NCBI GenBank assembly: GCA_902805545.1
Contig: CADCTD010000001.1
Span: forward strand, 156,955 to 220,954
Source: an uncultured Craurococcus sp.
Lineage (GTDB): Bacteria; Pseudomonadota; Alphaproteobacteria; Acetobacterales; Acetobacteraceae
Reading direction: 5' to 3'
Length of the DNA stretch: 64,000 bases
The notes below the pieces were generated by a model, which saw only the letters and a program-made list of their open reading frames with translations, was not told where the DNA came from and did no database searches. Below, in pieces: positions 52,957-62,928 of this stretch (within the stretch, counting starts at the first letter, position 1; each line of letters begins with the position of its first letter). Both the position numbers and the translations under genes were made by a program.

Positions 52957-53595
52957 GTGAGCGATCCGGCGCCGCAGCCGGACCGCGACTGCCCGTTCTG
53001 CCCCCGGCTCGCCGCGCTCCGCGAGGCGAACCGGGCCGCCTTTCCGGACTGGCACAACGCCCCCGTCCCTTCCTGGGGCCCGCGCGAGGCGGGGCTGATG
53101 GTACTCGGCATGGCGCCCGGCCAGCGCGGCGCCAACCGCACCGGCCGCCCCTTCACCGGCGACCACGCCGGCCGCCTGCTCTATGCGACCTTGCTGAAGC
53201 ATGGCCTCGCCGAGGGCAGTTACCTGGAGCGCCCGGATGACGGGATGGCGTTGACCGGCTGCCGCGTCACCAATGCGGTGCGTTGCGTGCCGCCGGCGAA
53301 CCTGCCGCAGCCGGCCGAGATCCGCGCCTGCAACGGCTTCCTCGCCGGCGAGATCCAGGCGATGCCGCGGCTGCGGGTGGTGCTGGCGCTCGGCGTGCTG
53401 GCGCATGATGCCTGCCTGCGTGCGCTCGGGCTGAAGCGCAGCGCGACCCGCTTCGCCCATGGCGCCATGCATGAGCTGCCCGGCGGGCTGGTGCTGGCCG
53501 ACAGCTACCATGTCAGCCGGTACAACACCTCGACGCGGCGGCTGACGACGGAGATGTTCGAGGCCGTCGTCGCCGCGATCCTGCCGCGCCTGTAG
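52957..53595 (+). CDS. Type 5 uracil-DNA glycosylase (UdgB family)
   Basis: 212 residues. It has the iron-sulfur cysteines CPFC near the N-terminus and two further ones in RCVPPANLPQPAEIRACNGF, the active-site loop LGMAPGQRGANRTGRPFTGDHAG and the DNA-intercalation motif HVSRYNTSTRRLT, which together mark family 5 (no catalytic Asp/Asn in motif A). It removes uracil and hypoxanthine from DNA. GTG start with GAGGAGG upstream. It is the second gene after the NYN protein. Confidence 0.92.
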   Translation: MSDPAPQPDRDCPFCPRLAALREANRAAFPDWHNAPVPSWGPREAGLMVLGMAPGQRGANRTGRPFTGDHAGRLLYATLLKHGLAEGSYLERPDDGMALTGCRVTNAVRCVPPANLPQPAEIRACNGFLAGEIQAMPRLRVVLALGVLAHDACLRALGLKRSATRFAHGAMHELPGGLVLADSYHVSRYNTSTRRLTTEMFEAVVAAILPRL

Positions 53596-53599
53596 GAGT

Positions 53600-53803
53600 T
53601 CAACCGCCCGAGCCGCCGGTCTGCGTATTCGTCGCCGCCGGCTGCGACGGGGCCGGGCCTGCCCCGGTCGCCTCGCGGTAGGCAGCCGTGGTCGGCGGCG
53701 GCGGCTTGTCCGGCGCGTCGGCGGTCATCTTGTGGAAGCCGAGCGCCAGGGTAATCAGGATCAGCAGCGGCGCGATGACGGTGGACAGCGAGATGCGCGG
53801 CAT
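53600..53803 (-). CDS. Small membrane protein of unknown function
   Basis: 67 residues: one hydrophobic helix near the N-terminus (LSTVIAPLLILITLALGF) followed by a proline-, threonine- and glycine-rich tail that should be disordered. AAGGAG six bases before the ATG gives good support that it is translated. The 3' end is four bases from the glycosylase stop (convergent). No family recognised. Confidence 0.65.
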   Translation of the reverse strand: MPRISLSTVIAPLLILITLALGFHKMTADAPDKPPPPTTAAYREATGAGPAPSQPAATNTQTGGSGG

Positions 53804-53875
53804 TCTCCGCTCCTTCGGAAACGTGCCACCCCAGGACGCACGGCGCCCCAGCCGGTTCAAACGGAGCACGGATCG

Positions 53876-55309
53876 ATGCCGAGAGACCCAGCCCCCGAAC
53901 TGCTGAGCCCCGCCGAGATGGCCCGGGCCGATGCGCTGGCGGCCGCGGCGGGCTTCCCTACCCTCCGCCTCATGGAGGCCGCCGGCCGCGCCGTGGCCCA
54001 GGCCGCCCGCCGCCGCTTCCGCCCCAGCCGGACCCTGGTGCTGGCCGGCCCCGGCAACAACGGCGGCGACGGCTATGTCGCCGCGCGGCTGCTGGAGGCG
54101 GCGGGCTGGCCCGTCTCCGTCGCCGCCATCGCCCCGCCGCGTCCCGGCAGCGATGCGGCGGCTGCGGCGGCGCGGTGGCGCGGCCCGCTGGTTCCCTTCT
54201 CCGTGGCGGAGGCGGGGCGCGCCGGCCTCGTTATCGATGCGGTCTTCGGCGCCGGCCTCGCCCGCCCGGTCGATGGGCCGGTGGTCGAGGTGCTGCAGGC
54301 CTGCCGCGCCCCGATCCTCGCCATCGACACCCCCTCCGGCCTCGACGGCGCCACCGGCCAGGTGCTGGGATTCGCCCCGCAGGCCGCACTCACCGTCACC
54401 TTCTTCCGCCTCAAGCCCGGCCACCTGCTGCTGCCCGGCCGCGGCCTCTGCGGCGAGACGCTGCTGGCCGACATCGGCCTGCCTGCCTCGGTCCTTGAGG
54501 TGATCGCCCCGCGCAGCCGCCGCAACGGCCCCGGCCTCTGGCGCCTGCCGGGCCTTGGCCCGGACTCGCACAAATACACCCGTGGCCACCTCACCATCCT
54601 CGGCGGGGCGGCGATGACCGGGGCGGCCCGGCTCGCCGCCGGCGCCGCGCACCGGACAGGCGCCGGCCTCGTCACCATCCGCGCCCCCGACGCCGCGGCG
54701 GCCACGCTCTACCGCGCCGCCGAGCCCGGCAGCCTCGTCACCAAGGCGCCCGTCGCGTCCCTCCTCACCGACCCGCGCCGTGCCACCTGGTTGATCGGCC
54801 CCGGCCTCGAGCCCGATGACGCGACCCGCACCGCCCTCCGCCAGGTGATCGACGCTGGCCGCCAGCTCGTCGCGGATGCCGGCGCCCTCGGCGCCGCCGC
54901 CGACATGCCGGAGGTGCTGGCAGGCGCCGCCATCCTCACCCCCCATGCCGGCGAGTTCACCCGCGTCTTCGGCCCCATCGGCGCGGACAAGCCGGAGGCG
55001 GCCCGCCGCGCCGCCGCCCGCACCGGCGCCGTCGTCCTCCTGAAGGGTGCCGACACCGTCATCGCCGCCCCGGATGGCAGGACGATCATCAACCACAACG
55101 CCCCGCCGAGCCTCGCCACCGGCGGCACCGGCGATGTCCTGGCCGGCACCATCGCCGCCCTCCTCGCCCAGGGCATGCCGCCCTTCGAGGCCGCTGCCGC
55201 CGGCGCCTGGCTGCAGGGCGAGGCCGCCCGCCGCCACGGCCCAGGCCTGCTCGCCGAAGACCTGATCACTCTGCTGCCAGCGGCAGCGGCCGCCGCCTCC
55301 AGCCCCTGA
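53876..55309 (+). CDS. nnr: Bifunctional NAD(P)H-hydrate repair enzyme (epimerase/dehydratase)
   Basis: Repairs hydrated NADH and NADPH. 477 residues. N-terminal YjeF_N epimerase domain (about 1-215): LVLAGPGNNGGDGYVAARLL, VIDAVFGAGLARPVDGP, ILAIDTPSGLDGATGQV. C-terminal carbohydrate-kinase-like dehydratase: HKYTRGHLTILGG, ILTPHAGEFTRVFG, VLLKGADTVIAAPDGR, NHNAPPSLATGGTGDVLAG with the catalytic Asp. ATG with ACGGAG upstream. It is divergent from the small membrane protein (72 bases between). Confidence 0.95.
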   Translation: MPRDPAPELLSPAEMARADALAAAAGFPTLRLMEAAGRAVAQAARRRFRPSRTLVLAGPGNNGGDGYVAARLLEAAGWPVSVAAIAPPRPGSDAAAAAARWRGPLVPFSVAEAGRAGLVIDAVFGAGLARPVDGPVVEVLQACRAPILAIDTPSGLDGATGQVLGFAPQAALTVTFFRLKPGHLLLPGRGLCGETLLADIGLPASVLEVIAPRSRRNGPGLWRLPGLGPDSHKYTRGHLTILGGAAMTGAARLAAGAAHRTGAGLVTIRAPDAAAATLYRAAEPGSLVTKAPVASLLTDPRRATWLIGPGLEPDDATRTALRQVIDAGRQLVADAGALGAAADMPEVLAGAAILTPHAGEFTRVFGPIGADKPEAARRAAARTGAVVLLKGADTVIAAPDGRTIINHNAPPSLATGGTGDVLAGTIAALLAQGMPPFEAAAAGAWLQGEAARRHGPGLLAEDLITLLPAAAAAASSP

Positions 55310-55373
55310 CGGATTCCGCTTGCTCACCCTACATTGCAAAGGGTTTCATTGCGTTCCTTCAAAGGGCCCGACC

Positions 55374-56831
55374 ATGTCCGAAGTCCTGGAACAAGCCGGC
55401 CTGCTCGACCGCGCCCTTCGCCGCGTCACCAGCCTCTGGCGCGACATGGCCGACCGCGTGACCGGCGCCGAGGCGGAGGGCATCGCCGAGCAGATGCGCG
55501 CCTGCCTTGAGGACCGCGGCGGCGAACTCTCGGCCCGCAACCGCGCTGCCAAGCTGGCCCAGGCCTATCTCGGCCTCGATGCGCCAGGCCGCATCGGCTT
55601 CCTCCGCACGCTGGCCGGCTTCGACTCCGACGAGGCGGCCGTCCGCGCCGCCATGGACCGGGTCCAGGCCGCCGCCGATTCCGCGGAGCGGGCCAGCGCC
55701 CAGGCCCGCCTCCGCCGCGCGCTGGAGCCGCCGCGGCTCCGCCTGCTGACGCAGTTCACCACCATTCCGGACGGGGTGAAATTCCTCGTCGACCTGCGCG
55801 GCGAGCTGCTGCGGTTGATGGATGGGGACCCGCTGCTCGGCGCGTTGGAGAGCGACCTGCGTGGCCTGCTGGCGAGCTGGTTCGATGTCGGCTTCCTCGA
55901 GCTGCGCCGGATCGACTGGAACAGCCCCGCCGCCCTCCTCGAGAAGCTCGTCAGCTACGAGGCGGTGCATCGCATCCGCACCTGGCGCGACCTCAAGAAC
56001 CGGCTCGACAGCGATCGCCGCTGCTACGCCTTCTTCCATCCCCGCATGCCGGAGGAGCCGCTGATCTTCGTCGAGGTTGCGCTGGTGAAGGGCCTCGCCG
56101 GCAGCGTGCAGCGGCTGCTCGACGAGAAGGCGCCGGTGCTCGACCCGGCCCAGGCCGACACAGCCATCTTCTACTCCATCAATAATTGCCAGCGCGGGCT
56201 GGACGGCATCAGCTTCGGCAATTTCCTCATCAAGCGCGTGGTGGCGCTGCTGGGGACGGAGCTGAAGGGGTTGAAGGCCTTCTCCACCCTCTCGCCCATC
56301 CCCGGCTTCTGCCGCTGGCTGCAGGAGCGCATCGCCGAGGGCGAGGCCGGGATGGTGACGGAGGAGGAGCTGTCCGCGCTCCGCGCCGCTGCCCCCGCCA
56401 TGCTGGCCCTCCCCGCCCCGGCCGAGGGCGGCGCCGCCACCACCAGCGCCCCCTCTCTCGCGCCGGAGACGCCGGCCCAGACCCTGGCCCGCATCCTCGC
56501 CCGCCGCGGCTGGCAGCGGGAGGAGGCTCTGGCGAAGCTGCTGGAGCCGGTGCTGACGCGCCTCTGCGCCACCTACCTGGTGCAGGCCGCCTCGCCGCGG
56601 AACCCGAAGCGGGCGCGCGACCCGGTGGAGCATTTCCACCTCTCCAACGGCGCGCGGATCGAGCGGCTGAACTGGCGCGGCGACATCTCCGACAAGGGGA
56701 TGCGCGAGAGCGCCGGGCTGATGGTCAATTACCTCTACGACCCGGCGCGGATCGAGGAATACCACGAGACCTACATGGGCGAGGGTAAGCGCCCGATGGC
56801 CAGCGCCATCCGCAAGCTGGCAAGGGCCTGA
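55374..56831 (+). CDS. Malonyl-CoA decarboxylase
   Basis: Converts malonyl-CoA to acetyl-CoA and CO2. 485 residues: helical N-terminal domain (about 1-180) and GCN5-like catalytic domain with RCYAFFHPRMPEEPLIFVEVALVKGL, ADTAIFYSINNCQRGLDGISFGNFLIKRV, FSTLSPIPGFCRWL and the catalytic His region DPVEHFHLSNGARIERLNW. Start ATG at 55374 preceded by AAAGGG. No malonate transporter or malonyl-CoA synthetase (matB) is near, so its role may be disposal of malonyl-CoA. Follows nnr after 64 bases. Confidence 0.93.
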   Translation: MSEVLEQAGLLDRALRRVTSLWRDMADRVTGAEAEGIAEQMRACLEDRGGELSARNRAAKLAQAYLGLDAPGRIGFLRTLAGFDSDEAAVRAAMDRVQAAADSAERASAQARLRRALEPPRLRLLTQFTTIPDGVKFLVDLRGELLRLMDGDPLLGALESDLRGLLASWFDVGFLELRRIDWNSPAALLEKLVSYEAVHRIRTWRDLKNRLDSDRRCYAFFHPRMPEEPLIFVEVALVKGLAGSVQRLLDEKAPVLDPAQADTAIFYSINNCQRGLDGISFGNFLIKRVVALLGTELKGLKAFSTLSPIPGFCRWLQERIAEGEAGMVTEEELSALRAAAPAMLALPAPAEGGAATTSAPSLAPETPAQTLARILARRGWQREEALAKLLEPVLTRLCATYLVQAASPRNPKRARDPVEHFHLSNGARIERLNWRGDISDKGMRESAGLMVNYLYDPARIEEYHETYMGEGKRPMASAIRKLARA

Positions 56832-56866
56832 GCGGCATCGGCCCTGACGAGGCCCAAGGGCAGGCC

Positions 56867-57256
56867 ATGACTGCACTCGGCCAGATCAGCCAGCTCGACT
56901 ACGCAGTGATCTTCGCGCGCGACCTCACCGCAATGCGGGACTTTTACGAGCGTGTACTGGAATTCCCCTTGTCGCGCCGCCTCAGCGACCGCTGGTTCGA
57001 GTACCGGATCGGCTCGGTGACGCTGGCGCTGGCCACCCATGGCGGGCGCTTCGACGACCCGCCGCCGGCGCCGGGCGCGCTGTCGGTGCAGCTTGCCTTC
57101 CGCGTTCCGCCGCCGATGGTGGCGGCCTGCGCGGCCGAGCTGGAGGCAAAGGGGGTTGCGCTGGTCTCGCCGCTGACCGACCACCCCTTCGGCCACCGGA
57201 CGATCTTCTTCCGCGACCCGGACGGCAACGTCATCGAGATCTACGCCGAGATCTGA
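56867..57256 (+). CDS. VOC (glyoxalase/bleomycin resistance) family protein
   Basis: 129 residues with one vicinal-oxygen-chelate domain: DYAVIFARDLTAMRDFYERVLEFPL, WFEYRIGSVTLALATHGGRF, FRVPPPMVAACAAELEAKGV and RTIFFRDPDGNVIEIYAEI. Metal ligands expected from the family include the late glutamate (VIEIY). Substrate unknown. The stop lies ten bases from the convergent smpB. Confidence 0.9.
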   Translation: MTALGQISQLDYAVIFARDLTAMRDFYERVLEFPLSRRLSDRWFEYRIGSVTLALATHGGRFDDPPPAPGALSVQLAFRVPPPMVAACAAELEAKGVALVSPLTDHPFGHRTIFFRDPDGNVIEIYAEI

Positions 57257-57265
57257 GCCGGCGTG

Positions 57266-57754
57266 CTACCCCCGCGCCCGCATCAGCCGCGCCTTGTCCC
57301 GCGCCCAGTCCCGCTCGGCGATGGCGTGGCGCTTATCGTGCTTCTTCCGCCCCTCGGCCACGCCGAGCAGCACCTTGGCCCGGCCCTTCTCGTTGAAGTG
57401 GATCTGCATCGGCACGATGGTCGCGCCCTCGCGTGCGATGTTGCCGATCAGTTCCTGAACCTGCTTCCGGTGCAGCAGGAGCTTGCGCGGCCGCGTCGGC
57501 TCGAAGCGGGCGACGGTGCTGCCTGCCTGCCATTCCGGGATGGTGCAGTTGAACAGCCACATCTCGCCGTCGCGCTCGCCCGCCCAGGCCTCGCTGAGCG
57601 TCGCCCGTCCGGCGCGGAGCGACTTCACCTCCGGCCCGACCAGCGCCATGCCGGCCTCGATCGTCTCGCCGATCGTGTAGTCGTAGCGCGCGCGGCGGTT
57701 CTGCGCCGCGATGCCGTGCGAGATCAGCCCCTTCTTCGTCTTCTTCTCTGCCAT
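57266..57754 (-). CDS. smpB: SsrA-binding protein SmpB
   Basis: Brings tmRNA to stalled ribosomes for trans-translation. 162 residues: IAAQNRRARYDYTIGETIEAGMALVGPEVKSLRAGRATLSEAWA, IPEWQAGSTVARFEPTRPRKLLLHRKQV, and the basic C-terminal tail (KHDKRHAIAERDWARDKARLMR) that contacts the ribosome. No ssrA gene is in the window. ATG at 57752-57754, ten bases after dapA. Confidence 0.96.
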   Translation of the reverse strand: MAEKKTKKGLISHGIAAQNRRARYDYTIGETIEAGMALVGPEVKSLRAGRATLSEAWAGERDGEMWLFNCTIPEWQAGSTVARFEPTRPRKLLLHRKQVQELIGNIAREGATIVPMQIHFNEKGRAKVLLGVAEGRKKHDKRHAIAERDWARDKARLMRARG

Positions 57755-57764
57755 GAGGGCATAT

Positions 57765-58643
57765 CTAGTTGAGGAGGCCCACCGATACCATGGCCTCCCG
57801 CACCCGCTTCCGCACCGGCTCCGAGACGGGAGCCATCGGCAGGCGGCAATGGTCGCTCCCCTTGCCGAGCAGGCTGGCCGCATACTTCACCGGCCCCGGC
57901 GAGGTCTCGGCGAAGAGCGCGTCGTGCAGCGGCAACAGCCGGTTCTGGATGCCCATCGCCTCGTCGATCCGCCCCTCGCGCCAGGCCTTCTGCATCTCGG
58001 CGCAGAGCCGGGGCGCGACATTGGCGGTGACGCTGATGCAGCCGGTGCCGCCGGCGGCGTTGAAGGACAGCGCCGTGTGGTCCTCCCCCGAGAGCTGGAT
58101 GAAATCCGGCCCGCAGGCCCGGCGCGTGTGCAGCGGCCGCGCCAGGTTGGCCGTCGCATCCTTCACGCCGACGATGTTCGGGTGCTGCGCCAGCCGCGCC
58201 ATGGTCTCGACGCTCATGTCGATCACGCTGCGCGGCGGGATGTTGTAGATGAAGAGCGGCAGGTCGGCGGCATCCGCCAGCGTCCTGAAGTGGAGGTACA
58301 TCCCCTCCTGCGTCGGCTTGTTGTAGTAGGGCGTGACGACCAGCGTCGCATCCGCCCCCGCCGCCTTGGCGTGCTTCACGAAGTCGACCGCTTCCGCCGT
58401 GCTGTTGCTGCCCGCGCCGGCGATCACCGGCACCCGGCCGCGCGCCACCTCGACGCAGAGCTCCACCACCCGCTTGTGCTCGGCATGGCTGAGGGTCGGG
58501 CTCTCGCCCGTGGTGCCGACGGGGACGAGGCCCTCGGTGCCCTCGGAGATCTGCCACTCCACCAGCTCCTGGAAGGCTTTCTCGTCCAGGGATCCATCGC
58601 TCCGCATCGGCGAGATCAGCGCGACCATCGATCCCCTGAACAT
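57765..58643 (-). CDS. dapA: 4-hydroxy-tetrahydrodipicolinate synthase DapA
   Basis: Condenses pyruvate with aspartate semialdehyde in lysine and meso-diaminopimelate synthesis. 292 residues: [78 protein letters not shown] (catalytic Tyr) and [14 protein letters not shown] (Schiff-base Lys). ATG at 58641-58643. smpB follows on the same strand. Confidence 0.95.
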   Translation of the reverse strand: MFRGSMVALISPMRSDGSLDEKAFQELVEWQISEGTEGLVPVGTTGESPTLSHAEHKRVVELCVEVARGRVPVIAGAGSNSTAEAVDFVKHAKAAGADATLVVTPYYNKPTQEGMYLHFRTLADAADLPLFIYNIPPRSVIDMSVETMARLAQHPNIVGVKDATANLARPLHTRRACGPDFIQLSGEDHTALSFNAAGGTGCISVTANVAPRLCAEMQKAWREGRIDEAMGIQNRLLPLHDALFAETSPGPVKYAASLLGKGSDHCRLPMAPVSEPVRKRVREAMVSVGLLN

Positions 58644-58756
58644 GTTCCCTGTCCTCCCTGCCGGCCCGATGGGCGGTCCACCGAAGCTAGTCGCCGGAAC
58701 GGACGGGAACAAGGCCGCGCGGGACAGCGAGGGGTCCGATCGGGTACAAGGCACCG

Positions 58757-60730
58757 ATGCGCCGCCGAACCGTCCTTGCCCTGCCCCTGGCCCTCTCCCT
58801 GCCGATACCGGCCCTCGCCCAACCCGCCCCGCCGGGCGGGCCGGAGGCCGTGCGCTCCGCCGGCCGCCAGGCGGTCGCCTTCGCCAACAGCCAGCGCTGG
58901 GCCGAGGCCGATGCCGCCGCCCAGGCCGCCGACCCGCTGATCCGCAAGCTCGTGGCCTGGATGCGCCTGCAATCCCGCGGCAGCGGCGCGACCGCGCCCG
59001 AGATCGTCGCCTTCGCCCTCGCCAATCCCGGCTGGCCCGCCCAGGAGGCGCTCGCCCGCCGTGCGGAGGAGGCGCTGGCCGCCGACCCCAACGACACCCT
59101 CGCCGCCGACTACTTCGCCGCACGCGCCCCCCGCACCCTCGACGGCTACCAGCGCCTCGCTGATGCCCTCGCCCGCGCCGGCCGCGGCGAGGAGGCGGCA
59201 AAGATCATCCGCATCGGCTGGCAGGAGGCGCCGGCCGACGCCCTGGCCGAGCCCACCTATCTCGACCGCAATGCCGCCAGCCTGACGCCCGAACACCACT
59301 GGCGGCGCTTCGACCGCCTTGCGCTGGCCCGCGAGGCCGCCGCCGGCCGCACCCTCGCCTATCTCGACCCGGCCCGGCAGGGCATCGCCGCCGCCCGCCT
59401 CGCCTATGCCGCCGACCAGGCGGATGCCGACCTGCCGGCGCTTGCCACCGCCGCCGCGAGCGATGCGGCGCTGGCCTTCGAGCGCGCCCGCTGGCTCCGC
59501 CGCCGCGACCGCGATGCCGAGGCCGCCGCCTGCTGGGCGACCAGCCCCGCCCCCTCGCCGGAGGTCGCCCGCGCCGCCTGGCCGGAGCGCCAGCTCCTCG
59601 CCCGCAAGCTGATCCGCCTCGGCGATGCGCGCGCTGGCTATGCCGTCGCCTCGCGCCATGGGCTCGAGGTCCCGGGCGAGCCGCGGCAGGAGGCCGAATT
59701 CCTCGCCGGCTTCATCGCCCTCCGCCGGCTGGAGGACGCCGCCTCGGCGGAGCGCCACTTCACCCTGCTCGCCGAGGGCAGCCGCAGCGCCATCACCCGC
59801 GCCCGCGCCCTCTACTGGCAGGGACGCGCGCTCGCCGCCCGCGGCGATGCCGCCGCCGCCTGCCAGCGCTACGCTGCCGCCGCCGAGTATCCCGTCACCT
59901 TCTACGGCCAGCTCGGGGCGCTCGCCATCGGCGAGGATGGCGCCGCGCTCTCGGCCCGCATCGCCCGCACCCCGGTGCCGGCCGCCTCCCCTGGCCTCGC
60001 CAGCGCCTTCGCCGGCAAGGAGCTGGCCCGACTGGTCCTGGCACTGGCCGATATCGGCGAGACGCGGCGCGCCCGCACCTTCCTCCTCCGCCTCGAGGAG
60101 ACCGCCGCCGAGCCGGCCGAGCAGGTGCTTGCCGCCCAGCTCGCCACCCGCATCGGCCGCCCGGACCATGCGGTCTGGATCGCCCGCCGCGCCGGCGCCA
60201 GCGGCCTGATGCTGCTCGCCGATGGCTGGCCCACCCCCTACCCCGCCCCGGCCGATGGGCCGGAGCCGGCGCTGACCTTCGCCATCACCCGCCAGGAGAG
60301 CAATTTCGACCCGGAAGCCGTCTCCTCCGCCAATGCGCGCGGGCTGATGCAGCTTCTCCCGAGCACCGCCCAGCTCGTCGCCCGCCGCCTCTCCGTGCCC
60401 TATGCGGTCGGCATGCTGACCGCCAACCCGGTGCTGAACATGCGCCTCGGTGCCGGCTACCTCTCGCAGCTGCTGGACCGCTTCGCCGGGACGCTGCCCT
60501 TCGCCATCGCCGGCTACAATGCCGGGCCGGGGCGCGTCGACGAATGGGTCGGCACCTTCGGCGACCCGCGCTCCGGCTCGATCAGCATGCTCGACTGGAT
60601 GGAGCTCATTCCCTTCGGCGAAACCCGCAACTATGTGCAGCGGGTGATCGAGAACATGGCCGTCTACCGCACCCGCGACCCAGCAGCCTCGGATTTGCCG
60701 CACCCGATGACGCGCTGGCTCGCCGCGTGA
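58757..60730 (+). CDS. Lytic transglycosylase (Slt type)
   Basis: Cleaves peptidoglycan to 1,6-anhydro-muropeptides. 657 residues: signal peptide ([18 protein letters not shown]), a long helical superhelix domain of about 450 residues rich in alanine, then the SLT catalytic domain with the catalytic glutamate in [31 protein letters not shown] and [15 protein letters not shown], and [14 protein letters not shown]. Acts in the periplasm. Divergent from dapA across 113 bases. The 3' end overlaps the hydrolase by four bases. Confidence 0.92.
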   Translation: MRRRTVLALPLALSLPIPALAQPAPPGGPEAVRSAGRQAVAFANSQRWAEADAAAQAADPLIRKLVAWMRLQSRGSGATAPEIVAFALANPGWPAQEALARRAEEALAADPNDTLAADYFAARAPRTLDGYQRLADALARAGRGEEAAKIIRIGWQEAPADALAEPTYLDRNAASLTPEHHWRRFDRLALAREAAAGRTLAYLDPARQGIAAARLAYAADQADADLPALATAAASDAALAFERARWLRRRDRDAEAAACWATSPAPSPEVARAAWPERQLLARKLIRLGDARAGYAVASRHGLEVPGEPRQEAEFLAGFIALRRLEDAASAERHFTLLAEGSRSAITRARALYWQGRALAARGDAAAACQRYAAAAEYPVTFYGQLGALAIGEDGAALSARIARTPVPAASPGLASAFAGKELARLVLALADIGETRRARTFLLRLEETAAEPAEQVLAAQLATRIGRPDHAVWIARRAGASGLMLLADGWPTPYPAPADGPEPALTFAITRQESNFDPEAVSSANARGLMQLLPSTAQLVARRLSVPYAVGMLTANPVLNMRLGAGYLSQLLDRFAGTLPFAIAGYNAGPGRVDEWVGTFGDPRSGSISMLDWMELIPFGETRNYVQRVIENMAVYRTRDPAASDLPHPMTRWLAA

Positions 60731-61575
60731 GCGCGCTGCCGCGCCGCATCGCCTTCAGCGCCCGCGACGGCCTACGCCTCTCCGCCCTGGAATGGCCGGG
60801 CGACCCGGGCGCCGTGCCGCTGCTCTGCCTGCCGGGGATTGCCCGGACCGCGCTCGACTTCACCGGGGTCGCGCTGCGCCATCGCGGCCGCCGCCGGGTC
60901 GTCGCGCTCGACTATGCCGGGCATGGCGAGAGCGGGCGTGCCGCCGATCCCGCCCGCTACCGCGTCGAGGTCGCCATCCGCGACCTCATGGATGCGCTGG
61001 CGGCGCTGCACCTGCACCGAATCGCCATCCTCGGCACCAGCTTCGGCGGCATCCTCGGCATGGCGCTCGGCCTCATCCGCCCGACCGTGCTCGCGGCCCT
61101 CGCCCTCAACGACACCGGCCCGCGGATCGAGCCGATGGGCCTCGACGAGGTCCGCAACTTCATCGGCCGCGACCCGGCCTTCGCCGGCATCGAGGAGGCT
61201 GCGGCCTTCCTCCGCCAGATCCTGCCGCCGCTCGGCATTCCGGAAGAGGGCTGGCGCGCCATCGCCGAGACGACCTATGCCCGCGGCACCGATGGCCGCC
61301 TGCACCCGCGCTGGGATATCCGCATCCTGCAGGCGATGCCGCGCGAGGCCGGCCCGACCGAGCTTTGGCCGCTCTTCCATGGCCTGCCTGCGATCCCGCT
61401 GCTGCTGATCCGCGGGGAGGCGAGCGCCATCCTCTCGGCCGATACGGCCCGGCGGATGTGCGAAGCCCGGCCGGAGATGGAGTTCGTCTCCCTCCCCGGC
61501 ATCGGCCATGCGCCGACGCTGCTCGAGCCGCCCTGCCTCACCGCCCTCGACCGCCTGCTGGCGAAGCTCGGATGA
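60727..61575 (+). CDS. Alpha/beta hydrolase
   Basis: 282 residues. Features: LLCLPGIARTALDF (oxyanion region), nucleophile elbow ILGTSFGGILGMALG with serine, and the late GIGHAPTLLEP with histidine. The acid may be the aspartate/glutamate near residue 240. The substrate is unknown; homologues occur in aromatic and ester metabolism. GTG start overlapping the transglycosylase stop; pgpA follows with a four-base overlap. Confidence 0.88.
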   Translation: MSALPRRIAFSARDGLRLSALEWPGDPGAVPLLCLPGIARTALDFTGVALRHRGRRRVVALDYAGHGESGRAADPARYRVEVAIRDLMDALAALHLHRIAILGTSFGGILGMALGLIRPTVLAALALNDTGPRIEPMGLDEVRNFIGRDPAFAGIEEAAAFLRQILPPLGIPEEGWRAIAETTYARGTDGRLHPRWDIRILQAMPREAGPTELWPLFHGLPAIPLLLIRGEASAILSADTARRMCEARPEMEFVSLPGIGHAPTLLEPPCLTALDRLLAKLG

Positions 61576-62030
61576 GGATGACCCCGCTGCGCTTCGTCGC
61601 CACCATGGGCGGCATCGGCCTGCTGCGGCCGGCGCCGGGGAGCTGGGGCTCGGCCCTCGTCCTCCCCCTCGCCCTGCTCGGCCCCGGCGCCTGCCTGGCG
61701 CTGGCGCTGCTGCTCGCCCTGCTCGGCCTCTGGGCCGTCGACCGGCTGCTGGCGACCGACCGCGGCGCCGATCCCGGCTGGGTGGTGATCGACGAGGGCG
61801 CGGGCCAGCTCCTGGCGCTGGCCGCCTTGCCGCCCGAGCCGACCGGCTGGGGCATCCTGCTGGCCTTCCTGCTCTTCAGGCTCTTCGACGTGACCAAGCC
61901 CGGCCCCGTCGGATGGGCCGACCGGCAGCACGGCCCGGTCGGCGTGATGCTGGACGACATCCTCGCCGGCGCCCTGGTCGCGGGCCTGCTGCTGCTGCTG
62001 CGCCTCGCCTGGCCCGGCCTTCCGCTATAG
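61572..62030 (+). CDS. pgpA: Phosphatidylglycerophosphatase A
   Basis: Dephosphorylates phosphatidylglycerophosphate to phosphatidylglycerol in the inner membrane. 152 residues with three to four hydrophobic helices: [66 protein letters not shown] and [20 protein letters not shown] (the DDxxAG motif). Start ATG overlapping the previous gene (ATGA). pncC follows after ten bases, a frequent pairing. Confidence 0.93.
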   Translation: MRMTPLRFVATMGGIGLLRPAPGSWGSALVLPLALLGPGACLALALLLALLGLWAVDRLLATDRGADPGWVVIDEGAGQLLALAALPPEPTGWGILLAFLLFRLFDVTKPGPVGWADRQHGPVGVMLDDILAGALVAGLLLLLRLAWPGLPL

Positions 62031-62040
62031 GCTGCCGCCG

Positions 62041-62529
62041 ATGCTGCCCGATGAGACCCTCGATGCCGCCCGCGCCCTCCTCGCCCTGCTCGAGGCGCGC
62101 GGCCTCACCCTCGCCACGGCCGAAAGCTGCACCGGCGGGCTCATCGCCGCGGCGCTGACGGCCATCCCCGGCTCCTCCGCGGTGGTGACGCGGGGCTACG
62201 TCACCTATTCCAACGAGGCGAAGGCCGGGATGCTCGGCATCCCGATGGGGGTGATCGAAGGCTATGGCGCCGTCAGCGAGACGGTCGCCCGCCGCATGGC
62301 CGAGGGCGCGCTGCGGGTGGGCGGCGCCGATATCGCGGTCAGCTGCACCGGCATCGCCGGTCCTGGCGGCGCGACGCCGGGCAAGCCGGTCGGCCTGGTC
62401 CATATGGCGGCCGCCCGGCGCAACGGCAGCACGCTGGCCCTCCGCCGCGTCTTCCCCGGCGACCGCGGCGAGGTCCGCGCCGCGACCGTCGCCGAGGCGC
62501 TGCAGCTGGCGCGCGCGCTCGCGGAGTAG
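62041..62529 (+). CDS. pncC: Nicotinamide-nucleotide amidohydrolase PncC (CinA C-terminal domain)
   Basis: Deamidates NMN to nicotinate mononucleotide. 162 residues of the CinA C-terminal family, without the N-terminal MoaB-like domain: [82 protein letters not shown]. Conserved Ser, Tyr and Lys positions are present. Its stop abuts that of the convergent yraN with no space. Confidence 0.93.
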   Translation: MLPDETLDAARALLALLEARGLTLATAESCTGGLIAAALTAIPGSSAVVTRGYVTYSNEAKAGMLGIPMGVIEGYGAVSETVARRMAEGALRVGGADIAVSCTGIAGPGGATPGKPVGLVHMAAARRNGSTLALRRVFPGDRGEVRAATVAEALQLARALAE

Positions 62530-62928
62530 CTATTCGAGCCGAAAGGCATCCGCGATCCGCCGCACCGTCCCGTCGACTGCAACGAGCAGCAGGTCGAACC
62601 GCACCCCCGCCGCGCCGCGCCCGGGATTGGCGGCCAGCCAACACTCGCCGGCCCGCAGCAGCCGCGCCCGCTGCCTCGGGCCGAGCGCGCCGGCCGCCTC
62701 GGTGAGGCTCGGCCGCGCCTTCACCTCGATGAAGGCGAGGAGCCCATCCCGCTCGGCGACGAGGTCGATCTCCCCGGCCGCCGTGCGCACCCGCCGCGCC
62801 AGCACAAGCCAGCCGGAGGCCGCCAGCGCCGCCTCCGCCACCGCCTCGGCTTGCCGGCCGGAGAGTTCCGCCTTGGCTCCTCTCCCCTGGGCTCCGCTCC
62901 CCTGGCCCCCGGTCCCGGCCCGGCTCAG
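62530..62928 (-). CDS. yraN: UPF0102 (YraN) family protein, start codon uncertain
   Basis: The core is a YraN nuclease-like domain: AEAALAASGWLVLARRVRT, AGEIDLVAERDGLLAFIEVKAR (D-E-K motif), LGPRQRARLLRAGECWLAANP, RFDLLLVAVDGTVRRIADAF. The frame has no ATG, GTG or TTG where the family begins; a CTG at 62926-62928, overlapping the upstream stop as CTGA, gives 132 residues, the normal length. The only GTG (62839-62841) would cut into the domain. So the start is unusual, or a base is missing. The function is unclear, possibly a Holliday-junction-like nuclease fold. Confidence 0.8.
   Translation of the reverse strand: MSRAGTGGQGSGAQGRGAKAELSGRQAEAVAEAALAASGWLVLARRVRTAAGEIDLVAERDGLLAFIEVKARPSLTEAAGALGPRQRARLLRAGECWLAANPGRGAAGVRFDLLLVAVDGTVRRIADAFRLE

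Noticed and set aside
58616..60703. A 695-codon minus-strand frame opposite the lytic transglycosylase
   Set aside because: Glycine/alanine-rich shadow; the plus strand carries a signal peptide and full SLT motifs.
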